DNA of 64,000 nucleotides. Origin: Spiroplasma floricola 23-6 (GTDB taxonomy: Bacteria > Bacillota_I > Bacilli_A > Mycoplasmatales > Mycoplasmataceae). A program made the position numbers and the translations under genes. Positions 22,186 to 35,902 of this stretch are shown piece by piece; within the stretch, counting starts at the first letter, position 1, and each line of letters starts with the position of its first letter. The stretch lies in assembly GCF_002813555.1 (NCBI RefSeq), contig NZ_CP025057.1, positions 1,166,001-1,230,000 on the forward strand. The letters are read 5' to 3'. The notes below the pieces were generated by a model. That model ran no database searches and was not told where the DNA came from. It saw only the letters and a program-made list of their open reading frames with translations.

Positions 22186-22191
22186 ATTATA
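22186..22191 (-). promoter_or_regulatory. Possible -10 element for the small membrane protein and 1667-aa permease
   Basis: A perfect TATAAT on the minus strand lies just past the T-tract of the upstream terminator and about 20 nt before the ATG at 22166. No good -35 is visible, because that position falls in the terminator's T-run. Confidence 0.3.
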
Positions 22192-22200
22192 AATAAAAAA

Positions 22201-22270
22201 AAAAAAAAAAGAACTGAAAATTCTTTTAATTAAAAAATAAAAAAACTTTTTAATTTTTAAAAGTTCTTTT
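22201..22270 (-). terminator. Terminator after the 1429-aa permease
   Basis: Arms AAAAGAAC (22207-22214) and GTTCTTTT (22263-22270) pair and enclose an A/T-rich loop that can pair further. On the minus strand a run of about 16 T follows. It splits the membrane locus into two transcription units. Confidence 0.6.
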
Positions 22271-25200
22271 ATTCATTCCCTATTAGCGATGCTAATCTAA
22301 CACGTTTAATAGATAACATAACTATAATATATCCAAATAAGAATATAGACATTCCAGCTATAAAAATAACTGGCATGATTGATCAACTAAATATTATTGG
22401 AACTGCTATATCAATTGACAATAACACGTGTGGCAATAAATTAGTTATTAACAATGATATTATTGTTATACCTAATAGAACTGAAATTATTGTTAGAGGT
22501 AAGAATATTCACATAATAATAGAGTTTATTTCTTTCATTGAATATCCTTGAATTCTCATATAACTCATAAATCTCTTATACTTACCAACAAACATATCTG
22601 TAATTAAATAAATAATTATGATAGCTGTTATTAAAGATAAAGAAACAAATATCAATGATATTGAAATTACTGACATTATTAGATTATTCATAGCCTCTTT
22701 TTTCATATGAATATAATCTGTATTTCCAATTGACTGATTCATATATTTTGCCAATCCATCTGTAGCGTTATTTGAATTAAATGTTGTAAACAATATTCTT
22801 TGTAATTGATCTGCATTTTGAGTATTAGAACTCATTTTTGCATTACTTCAAATATTTATTGAAGTTCCATCATTAAACATTTTTCTTGCATTAAAATTAT
22901 TATTTACTTCCATTAGTTTATTTGCATATAATTGGTCCATATAAATTTTATTTCCATCATATAATTCTTCTACACCTACAGCTTTAAGTTTTTGATAACT
23001 AGTTGTATCAATTAATTTATTAGCTAATAGTCCCTCTTTTAACGCAATATTGAATCAACTATTTGTTCCGTTTAAAAGAGTTTGAGTTAGAAAAGGAATA
23101 CGTCCAATATTTTCTTCATAATGATATATATCAAATGGTTTAACAATATAATAATCTCCACTTTCTTTATAAACATTTTCGTTATTTGAATATTCTTTAT
23201 ATTCTTGATTTACTTTATTAAATAATTCCTCATTAATTAAGTCTTTCTTAAGTTTTAATTCAATATCTGCCATATTTTCATATGGTTTATAATTGTCTTG
23301 AGAATCTTGATAATAAAATTTATTTTCATCTAAATAATAAGTAAATCTATTTAAATCCATTGTATATAAATCCTGATTTTTATAAGTTCAATCACTGTTT
23401 TTTATTTCATTTAAATTACTATTAGAATCAAGTGTTGCTAATAAATTTTTTGATGTTTTTATATTAAACTCATCACCAACTTTTAGACCTTCCAAGATAT
23501 CTTTTTTATTAATTAAAACCGGAACATAATTTAAATTTTCATCATACTTAATTAACTCTTTATTTTTTAAAACCAAATTATTTAAGTTTGAGTTTAAATC
23601 AATACCATAAATTTTAACTTGTGTTTCTGCACTATTTTGTATAGATGAATTAAATGTTGTATACATTTGATCTAAATTTTTATCTACTGATATGCTTGAA
23701 AAATTAAATGAGAAGTTTAAAAACTCATTTTCGTTAGTATCTCAAAGTTCTTTTACACTCGAAGGAAGTATATTATTTGAAATAGATTTTATACAATCTT
23801 GATAGTTTGCTTTGTTATCATTAATAGCTGCTTGTCCAAATAATTCTGGTAATACTTTACATGAAAAATCATCAAGATTATTTTTAACAGTTTTATTTTG
23901 TCCTACTATTTCTTTTTCCAACTTTACAAGGTTGTTCATTACACCAACAGAGATTAATCCACTTTTAAAAGTAAGAAGATTATTAACTAATATATTTTCA
24001 AAATTATCTGTAAAATCTTTTGCATTACCTTTTCATTTGGAAGCATCTAATAAATTTTTATGTTCTGTTTCATCTTTAATTCATATATTAAATAGTGAAG
24101 CTTCTAAATTGCTTTTTGATTTATTTTCTTCATCCATTTGATAAAAAGAATATCTTGATAAAGGATTATTTTCAACAACTCCTGAATAATTAAAGTCATT
24201 ATTATATTTAATATTTTTATAATATTCTTTTGTCATATTTTTCATTGTTTTGGGTGCAATAGATGTAAGAGTTATTACAGCACTTGAAAATAACAATATA
24301 GAGAAAAATATAAAGATATCTTTTATAGAAGAAGAAATAATTACTAATCTTAATTTTGAAGTAAAGCTTTTAATTTTAATTTTATTTAAATTTCTTAGTA
24401 AAAAGATATTAGGTTTGTTACTTCTACTTGGAGAAAGTAGTTTTAATGGAGATTGTTTAACTGTAGTATAAGCCAAAATAAACACCATTAAAGAAACAAT
24501 TGATATAAATGAGATTCATTCAACAAATAATAATTTTCAATCAATTGAAAAGGCTGCTGAAATATTGAAATATCTTTCAAAAACTCCCATTAAGGATCCT
24601 TGTAAAAATAAACTTATTGTTCAACCTATTGGTACAAGAATTATGACAGGAAAAGCCATATAAAGTATATAGTTAAATATTATTTTAAAGTTCGAAAATC
24701 CCAATGACTTTAAATTACCTATTTGAGTTCTTTGAGAGACTAAAACTTTTTTAAAAATATTGTAAACAACAAACGCTAAAGATATTGCAAAAACTAAACA
24801 AAATATAATAGCTAGTGCTAAAAACCCAAAAACCACACCAGAAAATAGACTACTTCTCATATTTAATAAAGTTGTTTCATCATACTTTTGAATCTTAGCT
24901 CTTGAAAGATCATTGTTGAAAACATTATTTGTAATATTTTCTTGAACTTGTTCTAAATTTAATATATTGTCTGCAAAATAAGTTTTAAATTTATCAATAT
25001 CTGAATTCATTTGTGTCTTATTTTTATTAGTATAAGTTAGATATGTTCTACTTACATCTTGATAAGATTTTTCATCTGGAATTGTTTTTGAATTTCTGTT
25101 AAATTGCTGATTAAAAAGACTATTATTTATATAAAATATTGCTTCATTTTGTTGATTAGTTAAAAGATCTTCTTCATAAATTGTAGGATAAACATTTAGT

Positions 25201-26558
25201 GAATCTACACCAATTCCATCCATTTTAAGAGATTGTTGAAAATCATTAAATATTTTATAAGAATTTCCTAAAATCATATTATTATATTTAGCATATCCAC
25301 TAGAAACAATAAATGAATTTGCTGTTAAAGAATCAACATCATTAGTTCTTTTATAAAAATAAAATAAATCTTCATTGTAAAAATGAACTTTGTATTTATC
25401 TGTTCCTATTTCTTGTTCATTATAGAAAGCCGAAATATATCGATATTTATTACCATTAGAGTCTCATTTAACTGCTTCACTTGTTGTTCTAATTTTGAAG
25501 TTTGTTAAATCTCCTAGTAGATTCATATATTTACTGAATCAATCACCTTGAGTAATTTGTCTGTTAGCAACTAAATAACCATCAGCATCCAGACTTGTTT
25601 TAAATAAATTATAAGTGTCAAATTCTTTCATTAAAAAACTTGCATTATTTTTAATCATATTAAATGATTGAGTATCATCATTTCAATTTTCATTTTCAAC
25701 TTCATGGTTTAGAAATGAATATTTTCCATTTTTATCTAAATTACCTATACCTTTTTTAAGATAATCATCAATAGCTTGTTGACCTCCCGTATTGTATAGA
25801 TTTATTAGATCAAGTTTAATTTGATAAGTTAATCAAGAATTATTTAAATAAAACATGTAATCAAAAATATTTAAAGCACTTTCTTTAGCTTCAGAAGTTA
25901 AAGAATTAGATTGAAAATAATCATACTTTTCATAAATTTGACCTATTAAAGATTTCTTAAAATATTGTGATTTAAAATTTATTTTATAAAAATCACCAAA
26001 CGCACCTTTTGCAACAGTGTCAATTTTATCTTCATCAGAGTAATTTGTAATTGCCTCTTCTGGTGTTGGAATTATTCTTTTTCTATTTGCTGTATTGTCA
26101 AAACCATAATTAGATTCTACATCTCCAAAATGAAAATTTAGATGTTCTTTGCTTCCAAATTTAAAAATTGATGATTTATAACAACCATTAACTGAATCTA
26201 AGCAACCAGCTTCTTGTTTATCAATAAATTTATAGGATTGAAAAATACTATCTTGTTGTCCAAATGTTAATTGAGGTAAACTAATATTATTTTCATCCTT
26301 TATTAAATTAGTATTAAATGCAAATCAGGGAGTAAAAGTTTGAGTATCATTAGATTTATACGAAGTCGACGTATATCTAAATGAGTAATCAAACTTTTCA
26401 AAATTTCTATTTATTTCATTATCTGTTCTTATTAAATTTGAAGTGACAATACCAAAAGAAGAAGTAAATATAACAGCAATTGTTATAAGTACTAAATAAA
26501 TTCCAAATTGAACATAATCTTTTAGTAGTTTTCTTAAACCATTTTTAAATAAAAGCAT
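22269..26558 (-). CDS. Giant ABC transporter permease, FtsX type (1429 aa)
   Basis: Continuous frame with UGA as Trp. N-terminal TM at residues 17-37 (FGIYLVLITIAVIFTSSFG), then an extracellular domain of about 480 residues; first FtsX membrane domain around 520-690 with GNLKSLGFSNFKI; TM near 740 (FIFFSILLFSSAVITLTS) followed by EYYKNIKYNNDF and NNPLSRYS; a second extracellular domain; final FtsX domain from about 1240 to the end with FMSYMRIQGYSMKEIN. Same architecture as the 1667-aa permease. It starts 3 nt after the stop of the 757-aa lipoprotein and has no Shine-Dalgarno of its own, so translation is probably coupled. An ATPase partner must be encoded elsewhere. Confidence 0.85.
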
Positions 26559-26561
26559 TTA

Positions 26562-28835
26562 TTAATATATATTATAGAATTCTTCTCCACTTTCATTAAA
26601 GCATTTAATTGAAGTAATAATTCAGTAAGGTGATTCAGTATTTTTAGAAATATTTTCTCAAACTATTTTATATGAATTTTTAACATTGTTATAGTCTTGA
26701 TAATTTCCTTTACCATCATATGCTGCTAGTTCATCTTCTTTAATAACTCCTTGCTCAAGTCCAAGAATTTTTCCTGAATTAGCTATTTTTTCTTGATCTA
26801 ATTTTGATTCCAATCCATCTTTTCACTTATCTTTTTGATTTTCCACTATTGTTTGATAAGGATTGAACTTCTCATTTACTTCTACTTGTTTTGTTTGTTT
26901 ACTTGCATTTGAAGTAACATCTCCAATACCATTATATTTCAGATTGAATTCCATTTTAGCTCCAGCTTGTGTATTACTTGTTGAAGTAATTTTTACATCA
27001 TTTACATCTCAATATTTTTCATCTACTAAATATTGTAATACTGGTTCATGAACTTCTTTCATAGCATTAGCTACATAATCTTTGAAACTTGCAAAAAAGT
27101 TAGCTAAGTCAGATTGTCCTACAGTTTTTGAATCTGTCATAGCACTAAAAATTCTTGCCCCAATTGAACCCTCTTCATAACCTTTTTCAGATCAACCTAT
27201 ATCTTTTAATAATTCATTTTTCTTAGAAATAGTTAAATCTCTAAAAGTTTTTTCATCTTTAAAATCTTCAATTATTTGATCCAAAGTATTTCTAACATTT
27301 TCTTCAGTTATCATTTTATAAAAACTTTGAACTAACTTAAGAAGTTTAATTCCTCCAGCATTATTTTTTCCATACATAGAGTTTTTTCAATTTTCTTCTC
27401 CAATATAAGTCATCATAGAACTATAAGCATCATAAAATCCCTTTTTAGAAGTACAAAACATTTCTGTTATAAAAGCGTTCTTATCAGTACTTTGTTCATA
27501 TGAGTTTACAATACTATCTATAATATCAACTATATTTGCTGCATTTGTTCCTGGATTAATTTTGTCTTTATCCTTACTTTTATAAAGATCACTTACTATA
27601 GGACTGCTAAGTCCTAAAAATGAATAACTTGGAGCTTCATCTAAATTATTTATTTTTTCTTTAGTAGATTCATCTAACCTATCTGAAGTGCTAGGATTTT
27701 TTATTCCCTTTCAAATATTGCTTGTCAATGAAATACCAACAGATTGCATAATATTGTTAGAGTCACCTATACTAATATTTCCTGACCTTACCATAGGAAA
27801 TAAAACATTCATAAATTCTGCAAATATTAAAGCACCATTTTTTGTAGGTGAAATATTTTCAAACATTGATCCAAATAAACTTATAAATCCTTTAATATTT
27901 TGTTCTCCTGCAACTTTTGTTATTAATCCCCCAGTTGAGTTAAATTTAATATTTCCAATTTGAGATTGGTTATCTGAATTCGCCTTTGAATAATTTTTAT
28001 CTTTCAATTTATTTTTACTTAGTTCTTGTCCCTTTGAACCAAGTCATCCATCTTTTACACTATAATCAGTGCTTTTTTTAGCACCATCGTTCATTAATAT
28101 AGAATTATATCAAGCATATCCTGAACCATTTGTACCAACTTTCTCTCCTGCAGAAGAAGCTGGTCCTGATGAACCATTGGTATCTGTTGGATTTGCACCA
28201 TCAAATTTCATATTTAATAAGTAATTTGAAAGTGCTCCTGTATCTTGAATAGCTCAAGCAAGATTTCTTCTATCTTGATTATCAGATAAATTAATATCAC
28301 TTCCTAAACCTGCTGCATATCCCATTGCATTTTTTCCATCTTTTTTGTTATATCCTTGGTTACCAGTTGTAGAAAATGTATCATTGAAATAATATGCCTT
28401 ATTATCACTATTTATCATAGTTTGATAGAAATCATCATCATACATTCCCATAATATAACTTGCAAACATTCCTGCATAATTGTCTCCATTAAAGTAATTT
28501 AAAGATGGAGCCAAATAGTTTTTATATTTATTAATATCTGATGCCATATTTATACTTTTTCCATCATATTTATATGAAGTTGGCATATTCATAGCAGTTG
28601 TTGAAGGTGTTAAGAAAATTGACAATATTTCGTTAATATTGTAATTTAAATTTTCATGTCTTCCCCCAACAATTAATCTTGATATAAATTCTGCTCCTTG
28701 AAGCATTTCTTTTTGAATATCTGTTAAACCATTTGTTTCTGGATCTGGTTTCACAGGAACTTTACATGACATAACTGTAGCAGTTGATGATCCTAACAAT
28801 GTAATAACTGCTAACGAATTTATTAATTTTTTCAT
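26562..28835 (-). CDS. Lipoprotein of the permease locus (757 aa)
   Basis: N-terminal signal peptide MKKLINSLAVITLLGSSTATVMSC with a lipobox ending in Cys24, of the Mollicutes lipoprotein type; the mature protein is expected to be anchored to the outer face of the cell membrane. The mature part is Asn/Ser/Asp-rich and has no motif I recognise; Gly-rich low-complexity stretches occur near residues 215-240. UGA is used for several Trp residues. Start ATG has AAGGGGAAAAAATA upstream. It lies 3 nt before the permease and most likely acts with it as an accessory or substrate-binding subunit; this is inferred from context only. Confidence 0.8.
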
Positions 28836-28910
28836 TATTTTTTCCCCTTATTTTTAAAAATTTATAGATATTTATTTTATATTTAAAATAATTTAGTTTA
28901 TTAATGTCAT

Positions 28911-29643
28911 TTAAAATTTTAAACTTGGGGGAGTTTTTCCCTTTTTATTTATTTTTAATTCCTCTGATTCATATGTACAAATTTGTCTAATAGTTGAATC
29001 TCAACTTTTATCTTTACTTGTTTCTTGAGAATTTTTAATTTGAATATCTCCAAAAAGAGCTTTTATAAGATTTTTCAACTTTATAGAATTTTTATAAATT
29101 TTATTTATAAATTCTTTATTTGAATTTGAAACAACATCTAAAATAAAAAATATAAACAAACAAATACCAATATAAGAAACATTATATATTAAGAAAATAT
29201 TTACAAGAAGAATGAAAACATACATAAATAAACTGACATTATGCATATTCAAATATTTATAAACTTTATAATTATTTCATCAATTTATATCATTTGTTAC
29301 TGAATCTGTTATTGAAAATGATCTAATTGTTAATAAAATTGAAAAAGCAAAAAATATTAATATGATAATCATCTTACTGTAGAATTTGTAATTAGTATTT
29401 AAAATATTCAAATTTAAGAGATTTTTTCTTGATATTTCAAATTTATATTTTTCTGTATACTTTAAAAATTCAAAAATAAATTCACTTATATAATAAAGAG
29501 TTATAAAAATAAGAATTGCATTGATTATAAAGCAAATTGAAGTAGTGGCAATTTTATTATGAAAAAAATTTTGATCTGGGAACGCTAAAAAAAAATAGTA
29601 ATAAATAAGGTATTAAATTTTTTTTACCCCTAATTATTTTCAT
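28911..29643 (-). pseudogene. Small polytopic membrane protein, frameshifted in a T9 tract
   Basis: Paralog of the 241-aa protein at 21441-22166. An ATG at 29643 with GAGGG Shine-Dalgarno opens a frame (MKIIRGKKNLIPYLLL) that meets a run of nine T (29595-29587) and stops at about residue 28. Removing one T joins it to a long frame that runs to TAA at 28913-28911 and contains FEISRKNLLNLNILN, INWWNNYKVYKYLN and the C-terminal INKKGKTPPSLKF, all shared with the paralog. Total length 733 nt is 1 nt over a multiple of 3. Either a disrupted gene, a phase-variable one, or a sequencing error in the homopolymer. The intact version would be 243 aa. Confidence 0.75.
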
Positions 29644-29677
29644 AAATACCCTCTTGATAATTATTATATTTCAAAAA

Positions 29678-29729
29678 AATAAAAAAATACACTTATTTTT
29701 ATAATAAATATAAAAAGAAATGTATTTAA
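29678..29729 (-). terminator. Intrinsic terminator of alaS
   Basis: AAATACA (29685-29691) pairs with TGTATTT (29721-29727), and inner T/A-rich arms extend the stem. On the minus strand the hairpin is followed by TTTTTTATTTTTTTG. It starts right after the alaS stop. Confidence 0.65.
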
Positions 29730-32405
29730 TTAAACTATTTTTCCTTGAGCAAAGGTATTATTTCCTCCACCTTTAACTTCATATTTGCCATTATTTTTAA
29801 ATAGATCTATTGCTTTGTTATCATTTGAAATACTTTCACTTACTGATACTATAAATACTTTATCTTTTGTATTTGCAAATTTAATAATTAAATTATCATA
29901 TTTATTTTGCATTTTATCTGAAAGAACTTTTAATTCTTTCATTTCAAGATCATTTATTTCAATATCAATTAAATTTATATTTTCTTTTTTAGTTGGTTCA
30001 ATATTTGAATATTTTGCTAAATTCTCTTCAATTAGCAAATCTTCTACTTCCTTTTGATAAAGTTTAAATGTATTTTTTAGATCATTTACTTTTTGTTTTA
30101 TTAAAATCAAATTAGGTTTAGTTACTTGCATAGAAGTAATTGCATTTATTTCTTGTTCAATTTCTTGATTTTTAACTTTTAATTTAAAATTATTGAACTT
30201 ATCAATTAATGAAGATATTTCAGATTTTTGTTTTCTGAATTGTTCATTTAAATAATTTGCAACTTCTTTATGACTTGTTACTGCGTGATATCTAAAAACT
30301 CCACTACCTTTTGATTCCACATTAGTAATTAATAAGTCTTCAATATCTTTGGTATTTTCAACATGAGTTCCTCCACAAAGTTCACATGAAAATTTTCCAA
30401 ATTTAATTATTCTAACTGTTCCACCATATTTTTCTGTAAATAATGCTAAAGCATTATGTTTTTCAATTGCTTCTTGTAATGAACAGTAAATGATTTCTCT
30501 TGGTATACAGTTTTTTATTTCTCTGTTTATAGCTAAGTGAATCTTATCTATTTCTTCTTGAGTTGGTAATCTATTGTAAGAAATATCAATTCTTAATCCA
30601 TTTTCATCATTATAACTACCGCTTTGCAATGCTTCTTTTCCTAAGACTTCTTGAATACCTGCTTGTAATATATGAGTTCCTGAATGATTTTTCATAGTAT
30701 AAAAACGTTTTTCACTATTAATTTCAGCTTTAATTAAATCCCCAACTTTTAAAGTTCCATTGACTTGAACTTTGTGAATATGTTGACCATTTGGCCCTGA
30801 TTGAACATCAAGTACTAAATGACGATTTTCTTGTTCATCGATTAAATAACCATTATCTGCTGCTTGTCCACCTTTTTCTGCATAAAAGGGTGTTTTTGTT
30901 AAAGTAACAAAAACTACTTTATCTTTTGCAATTTCAAGAGATTTTTCATCTTCAAAAATAAAGTTAATAGTAGATTCACATTCTTCTAATTCATAACCTA
31001 CAAATTCACTTTCAACATTTAATCCAGTTAAAATAGCAGATTGTTTATTTCATGCCTTATCATTCTTTCTAGAATTTCTAGCTAACTCTTTTGTTTGTTC
31101 TAATAGAGCTTCATAGCCCTTTAAATCAACTTCTACATTTGATTCACTTGCTATTTCTGAAGTTAATTCAATTGGAAAACCAAAAGATTCAAATAATAAT
31201 AAAGCATTTTTGGCACTTACTTTATTTTCATTTTTAACTATATTTTCTAAATGCTCATAACCTTTTGAAAGTGTTTTCAAAAATCTTAACTCTTCTTGTT
31301 TAATTATTTCTTTAACTGATTGTGCTTTTTCAATTAAATAAGGATAAAATTCTTGCATTGCTTCAATAACTTTATCAACTAATTTGTATAAAAAAGCATC
31401 TTGAATTCCAAGTTTTCTTCCATACACTGAGCTTCTTCTTATAAGTCTTCTAATAATATATCCTCTATCTTTATTCCCAGGAAATACTCCATCACTTATT
31501 GCAAAGACTACAGCTCTTACATGATCTGCAATAACTTTAAAAGCTGTATTAATTTTAGTTTGTTCTTTATTTTCATTATAATAATTTTCAATAGAGTATT
31601 TAAATTTTGAGTTACATATCTTTTCTACTTCTTTTATAGTTGGAAAAAATATATCTGTTTCAAAGTTTGTAGGAGCATCTTGAAATATTGAAACTAGTCT
31701 TTCAAATCCAGCACCAGTATCTATATTCTTTCTTGGCAATTCAATATAATTATTATTTCCGTCATTATTAAATTGTGAAAAAACTATATTTCAAATCTCA
31801 ATGTAGCGATCATTTTCAATATCATCTTTTAAAAGTCTAGAACCTATTTTTTCTGTGTCTCATTTTTCACCACGATCAAAGAAAATTTCAGTATTTGGTC
31901 CGCAAGGCCCTTGTCCTACATCTCAAAAGTTTGTATCTCTAGAACCTTTGAAAATATGATCTTCTTTAATACCTATAGTTCTTGTTCAAACATCATAGGC
32001 TTCTTTGTCTTCATTAAAAACAGTTATGTATAAAAGTTCAGGATTAATAGCAAATCATTTTGGAGATGTTAAAAGCTCTCAAGCAAACTCAATTGCTTCT
32101 TTCTTAAAGTAATCACCAATTGAAAAATTTCCTAGCATTTCAAACATAGTTTGATGACGAGCTGTAACTCCAACATTTTCAATATCATTTGTTCTAATTG
32201 ATTTTTGTGAATTAGTTAATCTTGGTGAAGGAGGATTCATTCTCCCATCAAAATAAGGTTTTAATGTAGCCACTCCTGAGTTAATTCACAATAAACTTGG
32301 ATCTTCAACAGGAACTAAACTTACAGGTTCTAAAAAATAATGATCCTTAGATTTGAAAAAATCTAATCACATTTTTCTAATTTCATTTGCAGAAAGTTTT
32401 TTCAT
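29730..32405 (-). CDS. alaS: Alanine--tRNA ligase
   Basis: Charges tRNA-Ala and clears mischarged Ser/Gly. 891 aa. Catalytic class II domain from the N-terminus ([37 protein letters not shown]); editing domain with NHSGTHIL and the zinc motif CELCGGTHV; a shortened C-Ala domain ending [14 protein letters not shown]. Start ATG 32405 with AAGGAGAC upstream. Many Trp codons are UGA. The gene follows a small Cys-rich gene by 53 nt. Confidence 0.97.
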
Positions 32406-32458
32406 TATATTGTCTCCTTATAAATAACAAAATAATTTTAGCATATAAGAACTTTTAA

Positions 32459-32719
32459 TTATTTTATAAAGCAATCTTTATGTACTGCCATTGTTATACC
32501 ACTAAATTCAACCTCATTATAATTTTCATTATTGTAGAATTTAATATTTCATGCACTAGAGTCATCAACTTTTGAGTAATGTTTATTATAATCCATATGT
32601 TTTAAACAAACTATGCAAAGTCTGTGAATATCAAATTTATCTTTTTCATCTCCACATTGACAAAGTAATGCATTACTTCAAGCATTAGTTGCTATATTAT
32701 CTAATTTAATTTTTTCCAT
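32459..32719 (-). CDS. Small Cys-rich hypothetical protein (86 aa)
   Basis: Not recognised. It begins MEKIKLDNIATNAWSN. Cys residues occur as LCQCG, LCIVC and DCF, with nearby His (DIHR, LKHM), a pattern that suggests a small zinc-binding fold. Two of its Trp codons are UGA, in frame, which supports coding. Shine-Dalgarno AAGAGAA is weak. It lies between the guaB terminator and alaS on the same strand, so may share a transcript with alaS. Confidence 0.65.
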
Positions 32720-32754
32720 AATTTAATTCTCTTTTCAAATTTTGTTTAGAAAGT

Positions 32755-32777
32755 AAAAGGTTCATATCGAACCCTTT

Positions 32778-32780
<3 letters not shown>
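32755..32780 (-). terminator. Intrinsic terminator of guaB
   Basis: AAAAGGTTC (32755-32763) and GAACCCTTTT (32769-32778) pair with a one-base bulge and a 5-nt loop. The hairpin overlaps the guaB stop codon; on the minus strand it is followed by only a short T-rich stretch (TTACTTTCT). Confidence 0.55.
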
Positions 32781-34247
<1,467 letters not shown>

Positions 34248-34259
34248 CTTTTAAAACTC

Positions 34260-35804
34260 CTATTCTCATTCAATTGTACCTGGAGGTTTTGAAGTAATAT
34301 CATAAACCACTCTGTTAACACCATCAACTTTATTAATAATTTCATTGACAGTTTTATCTAAAAATTCTCAAGGTAAATGACTACTTGAAGCTGTCATAAA
34401 ATCAATTGTATTTACAGATCTTAAAGCAACTACATAATCATAAGTTCTATTGTCTCCCATTACTCCAACTGTTTTTACAGGAAGTAATGTAACAAATGCT
34501 TGTGAAACTTCATTATATAAATTAGCTTCAATTAAATTATTTATGAAAATATCATCAGCTTCTCTTAAAATATCACATTTTTCTTTTGTTACTTCTCCAA
34601 TAACTCTTACTCCAAGACCAGGGCCAGGAAATGGATGACGATTAATCATTAAATCAGGAATACCTAATTCTTTTCCTACAGCTCTAACTTCATCTTTGAA
34701 TAATGTTCTTAATGGCTCTAGTAATTCAAATTTTAAATCTTCTGGTAAGCCTCCAACATTGTGATGTGATTTAATTGTTTTTGAAACATGACCATGACTT
34801 GAAGATTCAATAACATCAGGATAGATAGTACCTTGTGCTAAAAATTTAGCCCCTTGCATTTCTCTTGCTTGATCACTGAATACCTCAATAAATTTGCGTC
34901 CTATAATTTTTCTCTTATTTTCAGGATCTGTTTCTCCTTTTAAAGCATTATAGAAAGTTTCTCCTGCATCAATCAATTTAATATTCATATCAAATTCTTT
35001 ATTGTACAAGTCCATAACTTTTTGTGCTTCATTTTTTCTTAACAAACCTGTATCAACTAAAATACATGTTAATTGTTTTCCAATTGCTTTTGAAATTAAA
35101 ACAGCAGCTACAGAAGAGTCAACTCCCCCTGATAATCCAAGAATGACTTGTTCTTCACCAACTATTTCTTTAATTTCTGCAATTTTTTCTTTAATAAATT
35201 CTTTCATTTCTCAATCTTTTTGACATTTTGAAATATCAAATAAGAAGTTTTCTAGCATTTGAATACCTTGTTCTGAATGAGTTACTTCTGCATGAAATTG
35301 AATCCCATAAATTTTTTTCTCTTCATTTGCAATTCCCGCAACAGATGAATCTGAATGAGCTATTTGTTTAAAACCTTTTGGCATTTGTGTTAAATGATCT
35401 GCATGACTCATTCAAACTTGTGAGTTGTTTTTTACATTTTTAAATAGAGGAGTTTTTAAATCATCTATAAATAATTGTGCTTTACCAAATTCTTGTGAAG
35501 AAGCAAGTTCAACTTTTCCTTCAAACATTTCAGTTATAAGTTGCATACCATAGCAAACACCAAGTATTGGAACATTTAAATCAAATAATGCTTTATCAAC
35601 AGTATATGCTTCACTTAAATATACACTACTTGGTCCTCCTGAAAATATAATTGCTTTTAAATTTGTATATTCTTTTTGTAATTCTTCTTTTGTTTTATCA
35701 AAAGGAATTACTTCTGCATATACATTTAAATGTCTAACTCTTCTTGCAAGCAATTGAGTATATTGACTTCCAAAATCTAAAATAAGTATTTGTGTTTTTG
35801 ACAT
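34260..35804 (-). CDS. guaA: GMP synthase (glutamine-hydrolysing)
   Basis: Converts XMP to GMP using glutamine nitrogen and ATP. 514 aa. N-terminal class I glutamine amidotransferase domain with nucleophile Cys in GVCYGMQ and the His/Glu partner in [13 protein letters not shown] pyrophosphatase P-loop [12 protein letters not shown]-terminal dimerisation domain ending [10 protein letters not shown], with Trp as UGA. Upstream gap is short (about 55 nt to the pdhD terminator hairpin). Confidence 0.98.
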
Positions 35805-35848
35805 ATTTCTTACCTTTCGCTAATTTTATTAAAACCAATGTTTTATTA

Positions 35849-35854
35849 ATTATA
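35849..35854 (-). promoter_or_regulatory. Possible -10 element for guaA-guaB
   Basis: TATAAT on the minus strand, about 45 nt before the guaA ATG and just past the pdhD terminator hairpin. The -35 region would fall inside the hairpin and has no good match, so this is tentative. Confidence 0.35.
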
Positions 35855-35859
35855 CATTA

Positions 35860-35898
35860 AAAAAACATCAGTATAATTCAAGTATACTGATGTTTTTT
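35860..35898 (-). terminator. Strong intrinsic terminator of the pdh operon
   Basis: Perfect 16-bp stem (35860-35875 with 35883-35898), 7-nt loop, flanked by A-run and T-run. It ends 5 bases from the pdhD stop codon and is symmetric enough to work on both strands, although guaA upstream is transcribed away from it. Confidence 0.85.
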
Positions 35899-35902
35899 AA
35901 AA

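Noticed and set aside
16394-26558. About twelve separate short membrane or lipoprotein-like genes
   Set aside because: All pieces in each half lie in one frame and are separated only by TGA, which is Trp here; they are two giant permeases.
35805-35860. Guanine or deoxyguanosine riboswitch before guaA
   Set aside because: The leader after the likely -10 is under 50 nt and shows no three-way junction pattern.
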